In this document: positions 1 through 7,068 of the stretch, one piece after another | Layout: each line of letters starts with the position of its first letter | Position numbering within the stretch: the first letter of the stretch is position 1 | Origin: Gammaproteobacteria bacterium UBA3532 | Lineage (GTDB): Bacteria; Pseudomonadota; Gammaproteobacteria; Enterobacterales; UBA3532 | Reading direction: 5' to 3' | DNA length: 9,798 nucleotides | NCBI GenBank assembly: GCA_002376965.1 | Contig: DFOV01000245.1 | Span: forward strand, 1 to 9,798 | Made by a program: the position numbers and the translations under genes | The notes under the pieces: model-generated | The model's input: only the letters and a program-made list of their open reading frames with translations | Databases searched by the model: none | Told to the model about the DNA's origin: nothing

Positions 1-821
1 TGGATCTTTATGCCCGCCAAGACAAGCGCGGCGGCGCCTGGATGGATGAATGCAAGGTGCGCTGCGAATTCAGTGATGGTCATATCAACGAACCGGTTGC
101 GTATCTAACCTGTAATTTCAATGGCCCAGTCGGCGACACGCCAGCTCTATTTACCCATGACGAAGTCGAAACGCTGTTTCATGAATTTGGCCACGGCTTA
201 CATCATATGCTGACGCGGATTAACTATCCCGATATATCAGGGATCAATGGCGTCGCTTGGGATGCCGTTGAGCTACCCAGCCAATTTTTAGAAAACTGGT
301 GCTGGCAAAAAGAATCTCTGACGCTTATCAGCGGCCACTACCAAAGTGGAGAGCCTATTCCAGATGTACTTTTTGACAAACTTAACAATGCGCGAAATTT
401 CCAGTCATCGATGCAGCTTTGCCGCCAGTTAGAGTTTGCTCTATTCGACTTCGAACTGCATAGCAAAGACAACCAGCATACAAAGCCAGATATACAAGGA
501 TGCCTTGATACCGTGCGCCAAGAGGTTGCCGTATCAATCCCACCGCAATTCAACCGCTTCCAAAACAGCTTTTCGCACATCTTTGCTGGGGGATATGCTG
601 CAGGATACTACAGCTACCTGTGGGCGGAAGTACTCTCTAGTGACGCTTTCTCTCGCTTTGAAGAAGAAGGTATCTTTAATACCCAAACCGGTAATGATTT
701 TTTGACCTGTATTCTGGAGAAGGGTGGTTCTGAAGAACCAATGGAGCTATTTAAAGCCTTCCGAGGCAGAGAGCCCAGTGTTGAACCGTTACTGCGCCAT
801 CGTGGAATCAAAGCTGCGTGA
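1..821 (+). CDS. prlC: Oligopeptidase A (M3 family zinc metallopeptidase), 3' part
   Basis: This is the C-terminal part of a cytoplasmic zinc oligopeptidase that degrades short peptides, including cleaved signal peptides. The frame is open to the left edge (first whole codon at 3, reading DLYARQDKRGGAWMDEC), so the ATG at 42 is internal and not the start. About 272 residues are present; the E. coli enzyme has about 680. The zinc site is visible: HEFGH is encoded at 180-194. The third ligand Glu follows at 270-272 in the segment VAWDAVELPSQ, 26 residues after the second His, as expected for M3 peptidases. The C-terminal catalytic-domain segment rich in Gly and Tyr (FAGGYAAGYYSYLWAE) is also present. 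The stop codon overlaps the start of rsmJ by four bases. The same gene order occurs in E. coli, which supports both calls. Confidence 0.96.
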   Translation, partial: DLYARQDKRGGAWMDECKVRCEFSDGHINEPVAYLTCNFNGPVGDTPALFTHDEVETLFHEFGHGLHHMLTRINYPDISGINGVAWDAVELPSQFLENWCWQKESLTLISGHYQSGEPIPDVLFDKLNNARNFQSSMQLCRQLEFALFDFELHSKDNQHTKPDIQGCLDTVRQEVAVSIPPQFNRFQNSFSHIFAGGYAAGYYSYLWAEVLSSDAFSRFEEEGIFNTQTGNDFLTCILEKGGSEEPMELFKAFRGREPSVEPLLRHRGIKAA

Positions 822-1540
822 TCCGCATATGCGCCGCATCGCCAGATGACATAGAAGCCGCCCAAAGCGCGGCTTCTCGCTATGGTTTCACCTGGATAGA
901 GAGTAAGGCGCAATACCCTTATCTTGAGTTCGGCGCTCAAACTCGTTATCACATTGATAAACGCACCGCGCTAATCGTCGACTTTACCTCAGGCGCCAAT
1001 GCACATCGCAAGAAATACGGTGGAAAAGAACTGATCACAAAAGCGGTTGCCGCGATAAAAGGCGAACGACCATCGATTCTGGATGCGACAGCTGGGATGG
1101 GCAGAGATGCCTATGTTCTCGCGCACCACGGCTGCCCTGTCACGCTAATCGAACGCCATCCAGTCGTATACCTGCTGTTATCCAATGGTATCCAGCGCGC
1201 GCAGGAACAGGGTGATCCAGTCGCCTTACGTATGACCCTGCTCGGCCAAGATAGCAATGCACATCTTCGCTCTACTGCAGCCAATTACGACGTGATCTAC
1301 CTCGATCCGATGTTTCCAGCCAAACAAAAATCGGCGGCAGTGAAAAAAGACATGCAGGCATTTCACAGTCTGGTAGGTGAAGATTCCGATAACGATGCCT
1401 TGCTCGAACTCGCCCTAAATCAGGCCAAAAAGCGCGTCGTTGTCAAACGACCCGACTATGCACCACCGCTCAACCAACGCCAGGCGTCATTCCAATACAG
1501 TGGCAAGAAAATTCGCTATGACGTATACCTGTGCTCGTAG
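818..1540 (+). CDS. rsmJ: 16S rRNA (guanine-1516-N2)-methyltransferase RsmJ
   Basis: This is an S-adenosylmethionine-dependent methyltransferase that makes m2G1516 in the small-subunit rRNA. The protein has 240 residues, close to the E. coli length of about 250. Residues 56-69 (FTSGANAHRKKYGG) match the conserved N-terminal block of the family. The SAM-binding motif I is LDATAGMGRDA at 88-98, with the acidic residue of motif II at E112 (LIERHP). The catalytic-loop motif YLDPMFP is at 161-167 and is followed by the family-typical KQKSAAVKKDM. The start is GTG at 818-820, inside the prlC stop (GTGA overlap). No good Shine-Dalgarno is visible, so translational coupling to prlC is likely. The stop is followed within 21 bases by a large palindromic element that may end the transcript. 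Identity is clear from motifs and gene order. Confidence 0.95.
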   Translation: MIRICAASPDDIEAAQSAASRYGFTWIESKAQYPYLEFGAQTRYHIDKRTALIVDFTSGANAHRKKYGGKELITKAVAAIKGERPSILDATAGMGRDAYVLAHHGCPVTLIERHPVVYLLLSNGIQRAQEQGDPVALRMTLLGQDSNAHLRSTAANYDVIYLDPMFPAKQKSAAVKKDMQAFHSLVGEDSDNDALLELALNQAKKRVVVKRPDYAPPLNQRQASFQYSGKKIRYDVYLCS

Positions 1541-1560
1541 CAAAGGCAACCAGAACGAAC

Positions 1561-1684
1561 CACTATGGGCAAGTGGCTGGGTATGTCTGGAGCAAATATC
1601 TTCCGCATGGATGCGGAAGCTAAGCCACCAAGGATGGTTTTACGGCGATTTGCGCAAGACATACCCAGCCACTTGCCCATAGTG
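1561..1684. repeat. Structured palindromic intergenic repeat, copy 1
   Basis: This is a 124-nt element between the convergent rsmJ and SNF2 genes. Its outer arms, 1561-1588 and 1657-1684, are perfect reverse complements over 28 bp. Further in, GCAAAT (1592-1597) can pair with ATTTGC (1648-1653). The apex holds an independent perfect 8-bp hairpin, TTCCGCAT-GG-ATGCGGAA (1601-1618), and a possible 4-bp hairpin, ACCA-AGGA-TGGT (1627-1638). Positions 1572-1653 align without gaps to 4945-5026 at 64 of 82 identical positions, so it belongs to a repeat family. No flanking target duplication was found. No T-run follows either arm, so it is not a classical intrinsic terminator. The stem could still stop RNA polymerase or block 3' exonucleases for both genes. 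Its class (REP/BIME-like, small inverted-repeat mobile element, or other) cannot be decided here. Confidence 0.85.
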
Positions 1685-1689
1685 ATCTG

Positions 1690-4600
1690 CTAACCATCCA
1701 GTCGCTCAAGCGGCGCAAATAAATCCTGGATATCATCATCGGTTAAGCCGACCTTAGCCTGTCCACCACTGCTATCGAGCACCGCACTGGCCAGCTGACT
1801 CTTGTGCTCCTGCATACTCAGGATTTTTTCTTCGACCGAGTGCTCAACATAAAGCTTATACACGAAAACAGGTTTATCCTGGCCCATTCTGTGAGCACGA
1901 TCAGTTGCTTGCTCCTGCACCGCAGGGTTCCACCACGGATCGTAATGAATCACCGTATCAGCAGCGGTCAGGTTTAGCCCAACACCACCCGCTTTGAGGC
2001 TAATCAGAAAAACAGGCACATCCCCTTGCTGAAACGCATCAACCAATTGCTGACGGTTCTTTGACTGGCCAGTCAGTGAGATATGCTCAATCTTCGCCGC
2101 CGTTAAGGCTTCACTGATTAACGACAGCATCGATGTAAACTGAGAAAAAATCAGGATTTTTCGCCCTTCGTCGACCATTTCCGGTACCAGATCCATCAGC
2201 AATTCCAATTTGGCTGAACCTTTGATCTCGCGGGCCTGCTCCAACGACAATAAACGCGGATCACAACAAACTTGGCGCAGTTTTAATAATGCATCAAGGA
2301 TCTCAATCTGGCTTTGGGCAATGCCTTTTTCACTAAACAACTGGCGTAATTTGTCGTTCATGGTCAAGCGAACGCTCTCATAGAGTTCAGCCTGTTTGCC
2401 CTCTAGGCGCACCATTTTATTAATTTCGGTTTTAGGCGGTAATTCCAACGCAATCTGTTCTTTAGTTCTGCGTAATATAAATGGCCTGATACGTTGGTAA
2501 AGATAATCAAGGCGCTCGTTATTGCCATGCTTTTCAATCGGCGTGCGAAAAACCTTGGTAAACTGACGCGAACTTCCCAGCAAGCCAGGAAGTAGAAAGT
2601 GAAACTGAGCCCATAACTCTCCCAGGTGGTTCTCTATCGGCGTCCCCGTCAAACACAGCCGATGGGCCGCCTTAAGCTGGGTCAACGCTTGATAAAGTTT
2701 GGTTTTACTATTTTTTAGATACTGAGCTTCATCCGCAATAATACAATGAAAAGACTGTTCAGCCAGAACCTTGATATCTCGCTGCAACAAAGGATACGAA
2801 GTAATAACGACTTCAACCTGGCGGATCTGCTCAAATTGGTTATGTCGCTTGTTGCCAAAGAGCACCACAAAACGCAAACTCGGTGCAAATCGCTCAAGTT
2901 CCCGCGCCCAGTTAAATAACAGTGAAGTGGGAGCAACAACCAAGGCTGGCAAGGTCATTTCGCCGCGTTGCTTTTCCCGCAATAAATGGGCAATAGCCTG
3001 CAAGGTTTTTCCTAACCCCATGTCGTCAGCTAAAATGCCAGCCAACCCACTTTCACTCAAAAACTGCAACCATTGATAGCCCTGTATCTGGTAGTCACGC
3101 AAGGTGGCATTCAGCCCCTCTGGCAATGGGCTGGGTTCACGAGAATCATAGCTTTTTAAGCGCTTAACATATTGAGTAAGCTGCTCATCAAGCGCTGTAT
3201 CGACTTCTAACTGTTTCAGTTGTGCAACCGTTTGATGCGCCTGATAGCGGCTGATCTTGATCCGTCCTGCACGCGACAAGTCCCCCTCATAAACCGTTAA
3301 GAACTGCTGAAAAAGTGATTTGACCTTGTTCACCGGCAGAGACAACGCAGCGTGCTCACTATGTTTGATCAGAATTCGCTGCTCTTGATCACTCTCATCG
3401 ATCTCCAACTTATTTAACTGCTGCGCCGCGGCAGTAATAATAGGTAACAAGGACATTTGCTCCTCACCTACTTGCACGGTGAAGCCTAACTCAAACCATT
3501 CACTCTGCTCGACTTCCGACGCGATTTCAGCCTGCCACTCATCAACCTTCTCCACCTTAAGTGGAAAGCTACGATCAATTTCAACAGTCCATCCCTCTCG
3601 TTCCAGCTTGTCCTTTCCATCACTCAAAAAGTCCCACCACTGAGCCGTCGAAGGCATCACGTAGTAGCCATGATCACCACTATCCCACGAGGCGACATAC
3701 TGCAACCCAAAATCTTTAAGGCGATTTTCAAAATTCGACTCCATCAATACATCACGCTCGATAGTCGAACCTTTGCTTGGCAAGCGCTTACGCGGATCAT
3801 GTGCTTCGATTTCAGCGCCTTCGTATTCAAAAAATAGACGGGCTTGCGGGATGAGATCAGCCTCACCTAACATACGGAAGGTCCGCTTTAGGCGTTTAAG
3901 TAATACACGAGGTTTGCATTGAATAGCCTGACCACCATCGCTATCTGGCGGCGCGATATATTGCTCCAAGCTAATGTCATGTTCTTTTAACTTGGCATAT
4001 AACCAGTGAACCTGCTTGATTGTTAAACGCTGAAGCGAAAGCAATTCGCTATCCAGCTGCTCGGGAAATGTCTGTGATAATTGACCAACGATACCTTGTT
4101 GACTGTCCAAATAGGCCAACGGCGACATTGGTAACACATCGGCTTGTCCGTCTATCTGCAGTTGAACGCGGAAGACCTCATCATCAATGGGTTGCCAACA
4201 CCAAGTTGATGTACGTGGCTCACCCCATGAAAGGGGGTGTTCGCTTATTTCGTTCCAGAAACACCGTCCAGTCGCAACCAGTTTTTCGAGAATATGTACC
4301 GATGCAACAGTATGAAAGCTATCCTGTTGCTTAAGTTCAGCAATAAGATGGATGTCGTCCAAGCCATATTTAGCCCCGTGATCCAAGGCAATGCTGTGGA
4401 CCACCGATGAACGCTTAGACCAATGGCCATTTTTTAGTTTTCGGCCAACATGCATTTGTAAATGCAGCTGATGAGACTCTTTGTTGCGATCAAGAACATA
4501 AAGTAGCTGGTAAATTTTTTGGTCTTTTACACGGCGATGTCGGTGTTCGAACAAATTGTACCAATGCAACAAGGCGCTATCAGACATCGCATCATCTGTG

Positions 4601-4872
4601 TGCTGAGCCTGCCACTCTCGAAGGGCTGCAACCGCATGCTTACATCGATGGCCGACCGGACATGTACAGGCAGCTTTAAGATCACCATTCATCAAGCGCA
4701 GCTCAACCTGATACCTATCCCGTGGTAATGTACCAAGCACCGTAGCCTGAATGGTGCTCACACCAACTTTTAGCTCCACCACTTTCTTGCTGCGGTAAAC
4801 CTGGGTTCCTCGGCTGATCGTCGGCCCATCAAAAAAGTCTTCTAAATAATCTACGATGTCACGAAATGACAT
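1690..4872 (-). CDS. SNF2-family helicase-like ATPase with N-terminal SWIM zinc finger
   Basis: This is a superfamily 2 Swi2/Snf2-type double-stranded-DNA translocase of about 1060 residues. Numbering from the ATG at 4872, a SWIM zinc-binding motif (CxC...CxH) uses C69, C71, C77 and H79 in CTCPVGHRCKHA. A long middle region with no motif I recognise follows. The ATPase core starts near residue 600. It carries motif I DDMGLGKT (GLGKT at 619-623), motif II DEAQ at 714-717 and motif III LTGTP (TGTP at 742-745). It continues with motif V SLKAGGVGLNL (about 958-968) and motif VI RAHRMGQ at 992-998, so both RecA-like lobes look intact. Bacterial SWIM-SNF2 proteins are widespread but poorly characterised; roles in DNA or protein-DNA remodelling are presumed. 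An ATG at 4881 is also in frame. I prefer 4872 because GGATGGG precedes it, whereas 4881 has no Shine-Dalgarno-like sequence. It is not RapA: no RapA N-terminal domain is recognisable, and the SWIM finger argues against it. Confidence 0.93.
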   Translation of the reverse strand: MSFRDIVDYLEDFFDGPTISRGTQVYRSKKVVELKVGVSTIQATVLGTLPRDRYQVELRLMNGDLKAACTCPVGHRCKHAVAALREWQAQHTDDAMSDSALLHWYNLFEHRHRRVKDQKIYQLLYVLDRNKESHQLHLQMHVGRKLKNGHWSKRSSVVHSIALDHGAKYGLDDIHLIAELKQQDSFHTVASVHILEKLVATGRCFWNEISEHPLSWGEPRTSTWCWQPIDDEVFRVQLQIDGQADVLPMSPLAYLDSQQGIVGQLSQTFPEQLDSELLSLQRLTIKQVHWLYAKLKEHDISLEQYIAPPDSDGGQAIQCKPRVLLKRLKRTFRMLGEADLIPQARLFFEYEGAEIEAHDPRKRLPSKGSTIERDVLMESNFENRLKDFGLQYVASWDSGDHGYYVMPSTAQWWDFLSDGKDKLEREGWTVEIDRSFPLKVEKVDEWQAEIASEVEQSEWFELGFTVQVGEEQMSLLPIITAAAQQLNKLEIDESDQEQRILIKHSEHAALSLPVNKVKSLFQQFLTVYEGDLSRAGRIKISRYQAHQTVAQLKQLEVDTALDEQLTQYVKRLKSYDSREPSPLPEGLNATLRDYQIQGYQWLQFLSESGLAGILADDMGLGKTLQAIAHLLREKQRGEMTLPALVVAPTSLLFNWARELERFAPSLRFVVLFGNKRHNQFEQIRQVEVVITSYPLLQRDIKVLAEQSFHCIIADEAQYLKNSKTKLYQALTQLKAAHRLCLTGTPIENHLGELWAQFHFLLPGLLGSSRQFTKVFRTPIEKHGNNERLDYLYQRIRPFILRRTKEQIALELPPKTEINKMVRLEGKQAELYESVRLTMNDKLRQLFSEKGIAQSQIEILDALLKLRQVCCDPRLLSLEQAREIKGSAKLELLMDLVPEMVDEGRKILIFSQFTSMLSLISEALTAAKIEHISLTGQSKNRQQLVDAFQQGDVPVFLISLKAGGVGLNLTAADTVIHYDPWWNPAVQEQATDRAHRMGQDKPVFVYKLYVEHSVEEKILSMQEHKSQLASAVLDSSGGQAKVGLTDDDIQDLFAPLERLDG

Positions 4873-4942
4873 GGCGCCCATCCAAATTAAACCGGTGTCA
4901 AAAACAGCCCATCAGTCTACCACAATCTGTCATCTATATCGT

Positions 4943-5042
4943 CGAGTGGCTGGATGTTTCTGGAGCAAATATCTGCCGCATGGATACAGCAGCGAAGCCA
5001 TCAGGAATCAATTCTAGGCGGTTTGCATATTCAGGCTATTCG
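4943..5042. repeat. Structured palindromic intergenic repeat, copy 2 (diverged)
   Basis: This is a second copy of the element at 1561-1684, lying between the divergent SNF2 and efpL genes. Positions 4945-5026 match 1572-1653 at 64 of 82 without gaps, including a 15-base identical run (CTGGAGCAAATATCT) and CCGCATGGAT. The perfect arms are lost. The plus strand can still form a stem between 4943-4957 (CGAGTGGCTGGATGT) and 5027-5042, giving 15 pairs with four G-U wobbles and one bulged G. The inner stem GCAAAT/GTTTGC (5021-5026) is kept through one further wobble. The apex hairpin TGCCGCAT-GG-ATACAGCA (4975-4992) has two C-A mismatches on the plus strand, which are G-U pairs on the minus strand. 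A competing hairpin, CAGGC-TATTC-GCCTG, lies at 5032-5046. The element ends about 10 bases before the likely -35 of the efpL promoter. Confidence 0.75.
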
Positions 5043-5052
5043 CCTGGAACCT

Positions 5053-5081
5053 TTCATCTTAAGCCACCACAGGTATATAAT
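5053..5081 (+). promoter_or_regulatory. Likely sigma-70 promoter of the efpL cluster
   Basis: A perfect TATAAT lies at 5076-5081, 30 bases before the efpL ATG. A weak -35-like TTCATC at 5053-5058 stands 17 bases upstream (three of six consensus bases). Transcription would start near 5088 in the T-run. The -10 lies between CAGGTA (5070-5075) and TACCTG (5090-5095), a 6-bp inverted repeat that could be an operator or chance. The site is the only good promoter candidate before the three-gene cluster. Confidence 0.5.
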
Positions 5082-5111
5082 CGCTTTTTTACCTGGTAAC
5101 GAGTGAATGTC

Positions 5112-5678
5112 ATGCCCAAAGCATCGGAATTAAAAAAAGGCCATATTGTTGAAATCAATGGAAAACGCTACGTCGCGGGTAATATCGACGTCAAAAGCCC
5201 TACCGCTCGCGGTGCCGCCACTCTGTATAAAGTGACATTTAATGAACTGCAAACGCGCCAAAAGTTTGAGCAAACCTTTAAAGGCGACGACATGCTCACC
5301 CCAGTAGACTATGCTAATCGCAATGTACAGTTTCTCTATCAGGATGGTGAGCTATGGACGTTTATGGATAACGAGGATTACAATCAATACAGCTTATCCA
5401 CCGAAGAGCTTGGCGAGACCGCCCAGTGGTTAACTGACGGAATGGAGGGGCTGGTTGGCATGATGGTGGACGGTAACCTTGTGGGCATTCAATTACCCGT
5501 ATCCGTGACCAAAACCGTTGTCGAAACAGCACCTCGATTAAAAGGCGCCACCGCAACTAAAAGTGCCAAACCTGCAGAACTGGAGGGTGGCATTACAGTT
5601 TTGGTTCCTGAATATATTGAAAATGGTGAAGTGATCAAAGTGAACACTCAAACCAAAGAATTTATGTCTCGCGCATAA
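5112..5678 (+). CDS. efpL: Elongation factor P-like protein EfpL (YeiP)
   Basis: This is an EF-P paralogue of the YeiP/EfpL branch. Family members bind ribosomes between the P and E sites and relieve stalling at proline-containing and some other motifs. The 188-residue product matches the usual length of about 190 and begins MPKASELKKG, like E. coli YeiP. The N-terminal domain loop carries SPTARGAATLYK (29-40), with Arg33 at the tip instead of the lysine modified in canonical EF-P. This loop is diagnostic of the subfamily. FKGDD and VETAPxLKGA are further family hallmarks, and VPEYIENGEVIKV is in the C-terminal OB-fold. An in-frame GTG lies at 5103, but the ATG at 5112 gives the conserved N-terminus and has GAG nine bases upstream. 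The gene is first in a close cluster with a DEAD-box helicase (32-base gap). Confidence 0.95.
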   Translation: MPKASELKKGHIVEINGKRYVAGNIDVKSPTARGAATLYKVTFNELQTRQKFEQTFKGDDMLTPVDYANRNVQFLYQDGELWTFMDNEDYNQYSLSTEELGETAQWLTDGMEGLVGMMVDGNLVGIQLPVSVTKTVVETAPRLKGATATKSAKPAELEGGITVLVPEYIENGEVIKVNTQTKEFMSRA

Positions 5679-5697
5679 AACCCCAATCATTACAACC

Positions 5698-5702
5698 GAA
5701 GG
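5698..5702 (+). promoter_or_regulatory. Ribosome binding site fixing a TTG start
   Basis: GAAGG lies eight bases before the TTG at 5711. No in-frame ATG or GTG exists between the efpL stop and this point. The first residues after TTG match the start of DEAD-box helicase cores. Together these make TTG the start codon. Confidence 0.7.
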
Positions 5703-5710
5703 CGACTACT

Positions 5711-7057
5711 TTGTTTCGTGCTTTTGATCTAAATAAACGCTTACTTACGACCCTGGATAATTTGGGTTTCAGTCAACCAACCCCGGTTCAGGAAGCTACG
5801 ATTCCTGTCGCGCTGGAGGGCCATGACTTAATGGTCAGCGCAGAAACTGGTAGTGGCAAAACCGCAGCTTACCTGCTGCCAACACTGCACCGCCTAATCT
5901 CCGAGTTTCAACCCGGCCAGCCCAAGCAGGAAGACCCACGCGCCTTGGTTCTTTCACCAACCCGCGAACTGGCCCGCCAGATCGATAACAGCATTCAGCA
6001 ACTGGCGGGTAAAACCCAACTGCTATCGGTTTTGCTAACCGGGGGAGATGACTTTAAATTTCAACAGTCACTGCTACGGAAAAATCCCGATATTGTTGTC
6101 GCCACACCTGGCCGGCTGTTAGAGCACATGGAGCGAGGGCTGCCAGATTTATCTCAACTCGATATTTTGGTTATTGACGAAGCCGATCGCATGCTGGACA
6201 TGGGGATGGGTGGTGATGTTATTCGCATTGCTGAAGGCTGTTCGCCAGATCGCCAAACCTTACTGTTTTCAGCCACGCTTTCACCCAAAGGGTTAAAAGG
6301 TATTTGTGACCAGATTCTGCGAGATCCGAAACAGCTACTACTGAATACGGCGCAAGACGCCAACCAGAATATCACCCAGCAAATGATTCTTGCTGACGAT
6401 CCAACCCACAAAGAAAAGCTGCTGCAAGCCTTGCTGGAAAGTCACTCCTATCGCAAAGCACTGGTTTTTACTAACACGCGAGAACAAGCCACTCATCTGA
6501 ATGCCATTCTCAATCGGCAACGCAAATCCAGTGCGCTATTGCACGGAGAAATGCGCCAGGATGAACGCAATGAAACGCTAGAAGGTTATCGCAACCATGT
6601 TTTTCGCGTGGTAGTAGCCACCGACCTGGCAGCTCGTGGGCTGGATATTCCTGAAATCGACCTGGTCATAAACTATGATATGGCTCGTAGTGGCGATGAC
6701 TATGTCCATCGCATCGGTCGAACTGGACGTGCTGGCGAATCAGGAACAGCCATATCCTTCATTACCGCTAACGAATGGAATGTAAAGGCCGGTATAGAAC
6801 GCTATTTACGCGTAGCATTAACGCCGATCGTTGTTGATGGTCTTGAAGCCAAATACAAAGGCCCGAAAAAAGTTAAAGCATCGGGCAAGGCTGCTGGCAC
6901 CAAGAAAAAGAAGAAAAAAAGCCTGACGAGCTTAGACAAACGCAAAGCTGGCCCTACCAAAAAGCCAACAAAAAAGCCACTGAAGAAAAAAGCGCCCACG
7001 CCTATTGCCAACGCCGACGGTATGGCACCACCTAAACGTCGCAAAAAACCAGAGTAG
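5711..7057 (+). CDS. DEAD-box ATP-dependent RNA helicase, SrmB-like
   Basis: This is an RNA helicase of 448 residues with a complete DEAD-box core. The Q motif region is GFSQPTPVQ (19-27). Motif I is AETGSGKT (44-51), Ia is PTREL (83-87), Ib is TPGR (132-135), II is DEAD (156-159) and III is SAT (187-189). Motif V is ARGLD (308-312) and VI is HRIGRTGR (333-340). The segment MARSGDDYVHRIGRT, the early stop of the core and a basic tail resemble E. coli SrmB, which acts in 50S subunit assembly. RhlE-like or other DEAD-box types cannot be excluded. Residues from about 379 onward are an RNA-binding-type tail very rich in Lys and Pro, including a run of seven lysines. The start is TTG, preceded by GAAGG. 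It lies 32 bases after efpL and 11 before the oxygenase, so the three are probably cotranscribed. Confidence 0.93.
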   Translation: MFRAFDLNKRLLTTLDNLGFSQPTPVQEATIPVALEGHDLMVSAETGSGKTAAYLLPTLHRLISEFQPGQPKQEDPRALVLSPTRELARQIDNSIQQLAGKTQLLSVLLTGGDDFKFQQSLLRKNPDIVVATPGRLLEHMERGLPDLSQLDILVIDEADRMLDMGMGGDVIRIAEGCSPDRQTLLFSATLSPKGLKGICDQILRDPKQLLLNTAQDANQNITQQMILADDPTHKEKLLQALLESHSYRKALVFTNTREQATHLNAILNRQRKSSALLHGEMRQDERNETLEGYRNHVFRVVVATDLAARGLDIPEIDLVINYDMARSGDDYVHRIGRTGRAGESGTAISFITANEWNVKAGIERYLRVALTPIVVDGLEAKYKGPKKVKASGKAAGTKKKKKKSLTSLDKRKAGPTKKPTKKPLKKKAPTPIANADGMAPPKRRKKPE

Positions 7058-7068
7058 AGGGAGCACTC

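Noticed and set aside
42..44. The ATG at 42 as the start of a short M3 peptidase.
   Set aside because: The upstream codons from position 3 encode DLYARQDKRGGAW, which fits the conserved PrlC sequence, so the gene simply enters from the left edge.
1565..1693. A 42-codon reading frame across repeat copy 1 (MGKWLGMSGANIFRMDAEA...), with a similar open frame in copy 2 (SGANICRMDTAAKPSG...).
   Set aside because: The frame lies entirely within the palindromic repeat, and copy differences are not concentrated at third codon positions. No ribosome site is seen and copy 2 lacks an equivalent start. It is most likely a by-product of the repeat, not a peptide gene.
4896..4901. A perfect minus-strand TTGACA just upstream of the SNF2 start, as a -35 box.
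   Set aside because: A -10 at normal spacing would fall inside the start region of the gene (4873-4878), with no TATAAT-like sequence there. No convincing SNF2 promoter was found.
5060..5069. TAAGCCACCA, identical to 1621-1630 within repeat copy 1, as a possible fragment of a third repeat.
   Set aside because: A 10-base match between a 124-nt element and a window of about 10 kb is expected roughly once by chance, and the flanks do not match.
5103..5105. GTG at 5103 as the efpL start.
   Set aside because: The ATG at 5112 yields MPKASELKKG, matching the family N-terminus, and has the better spacing from GAG.
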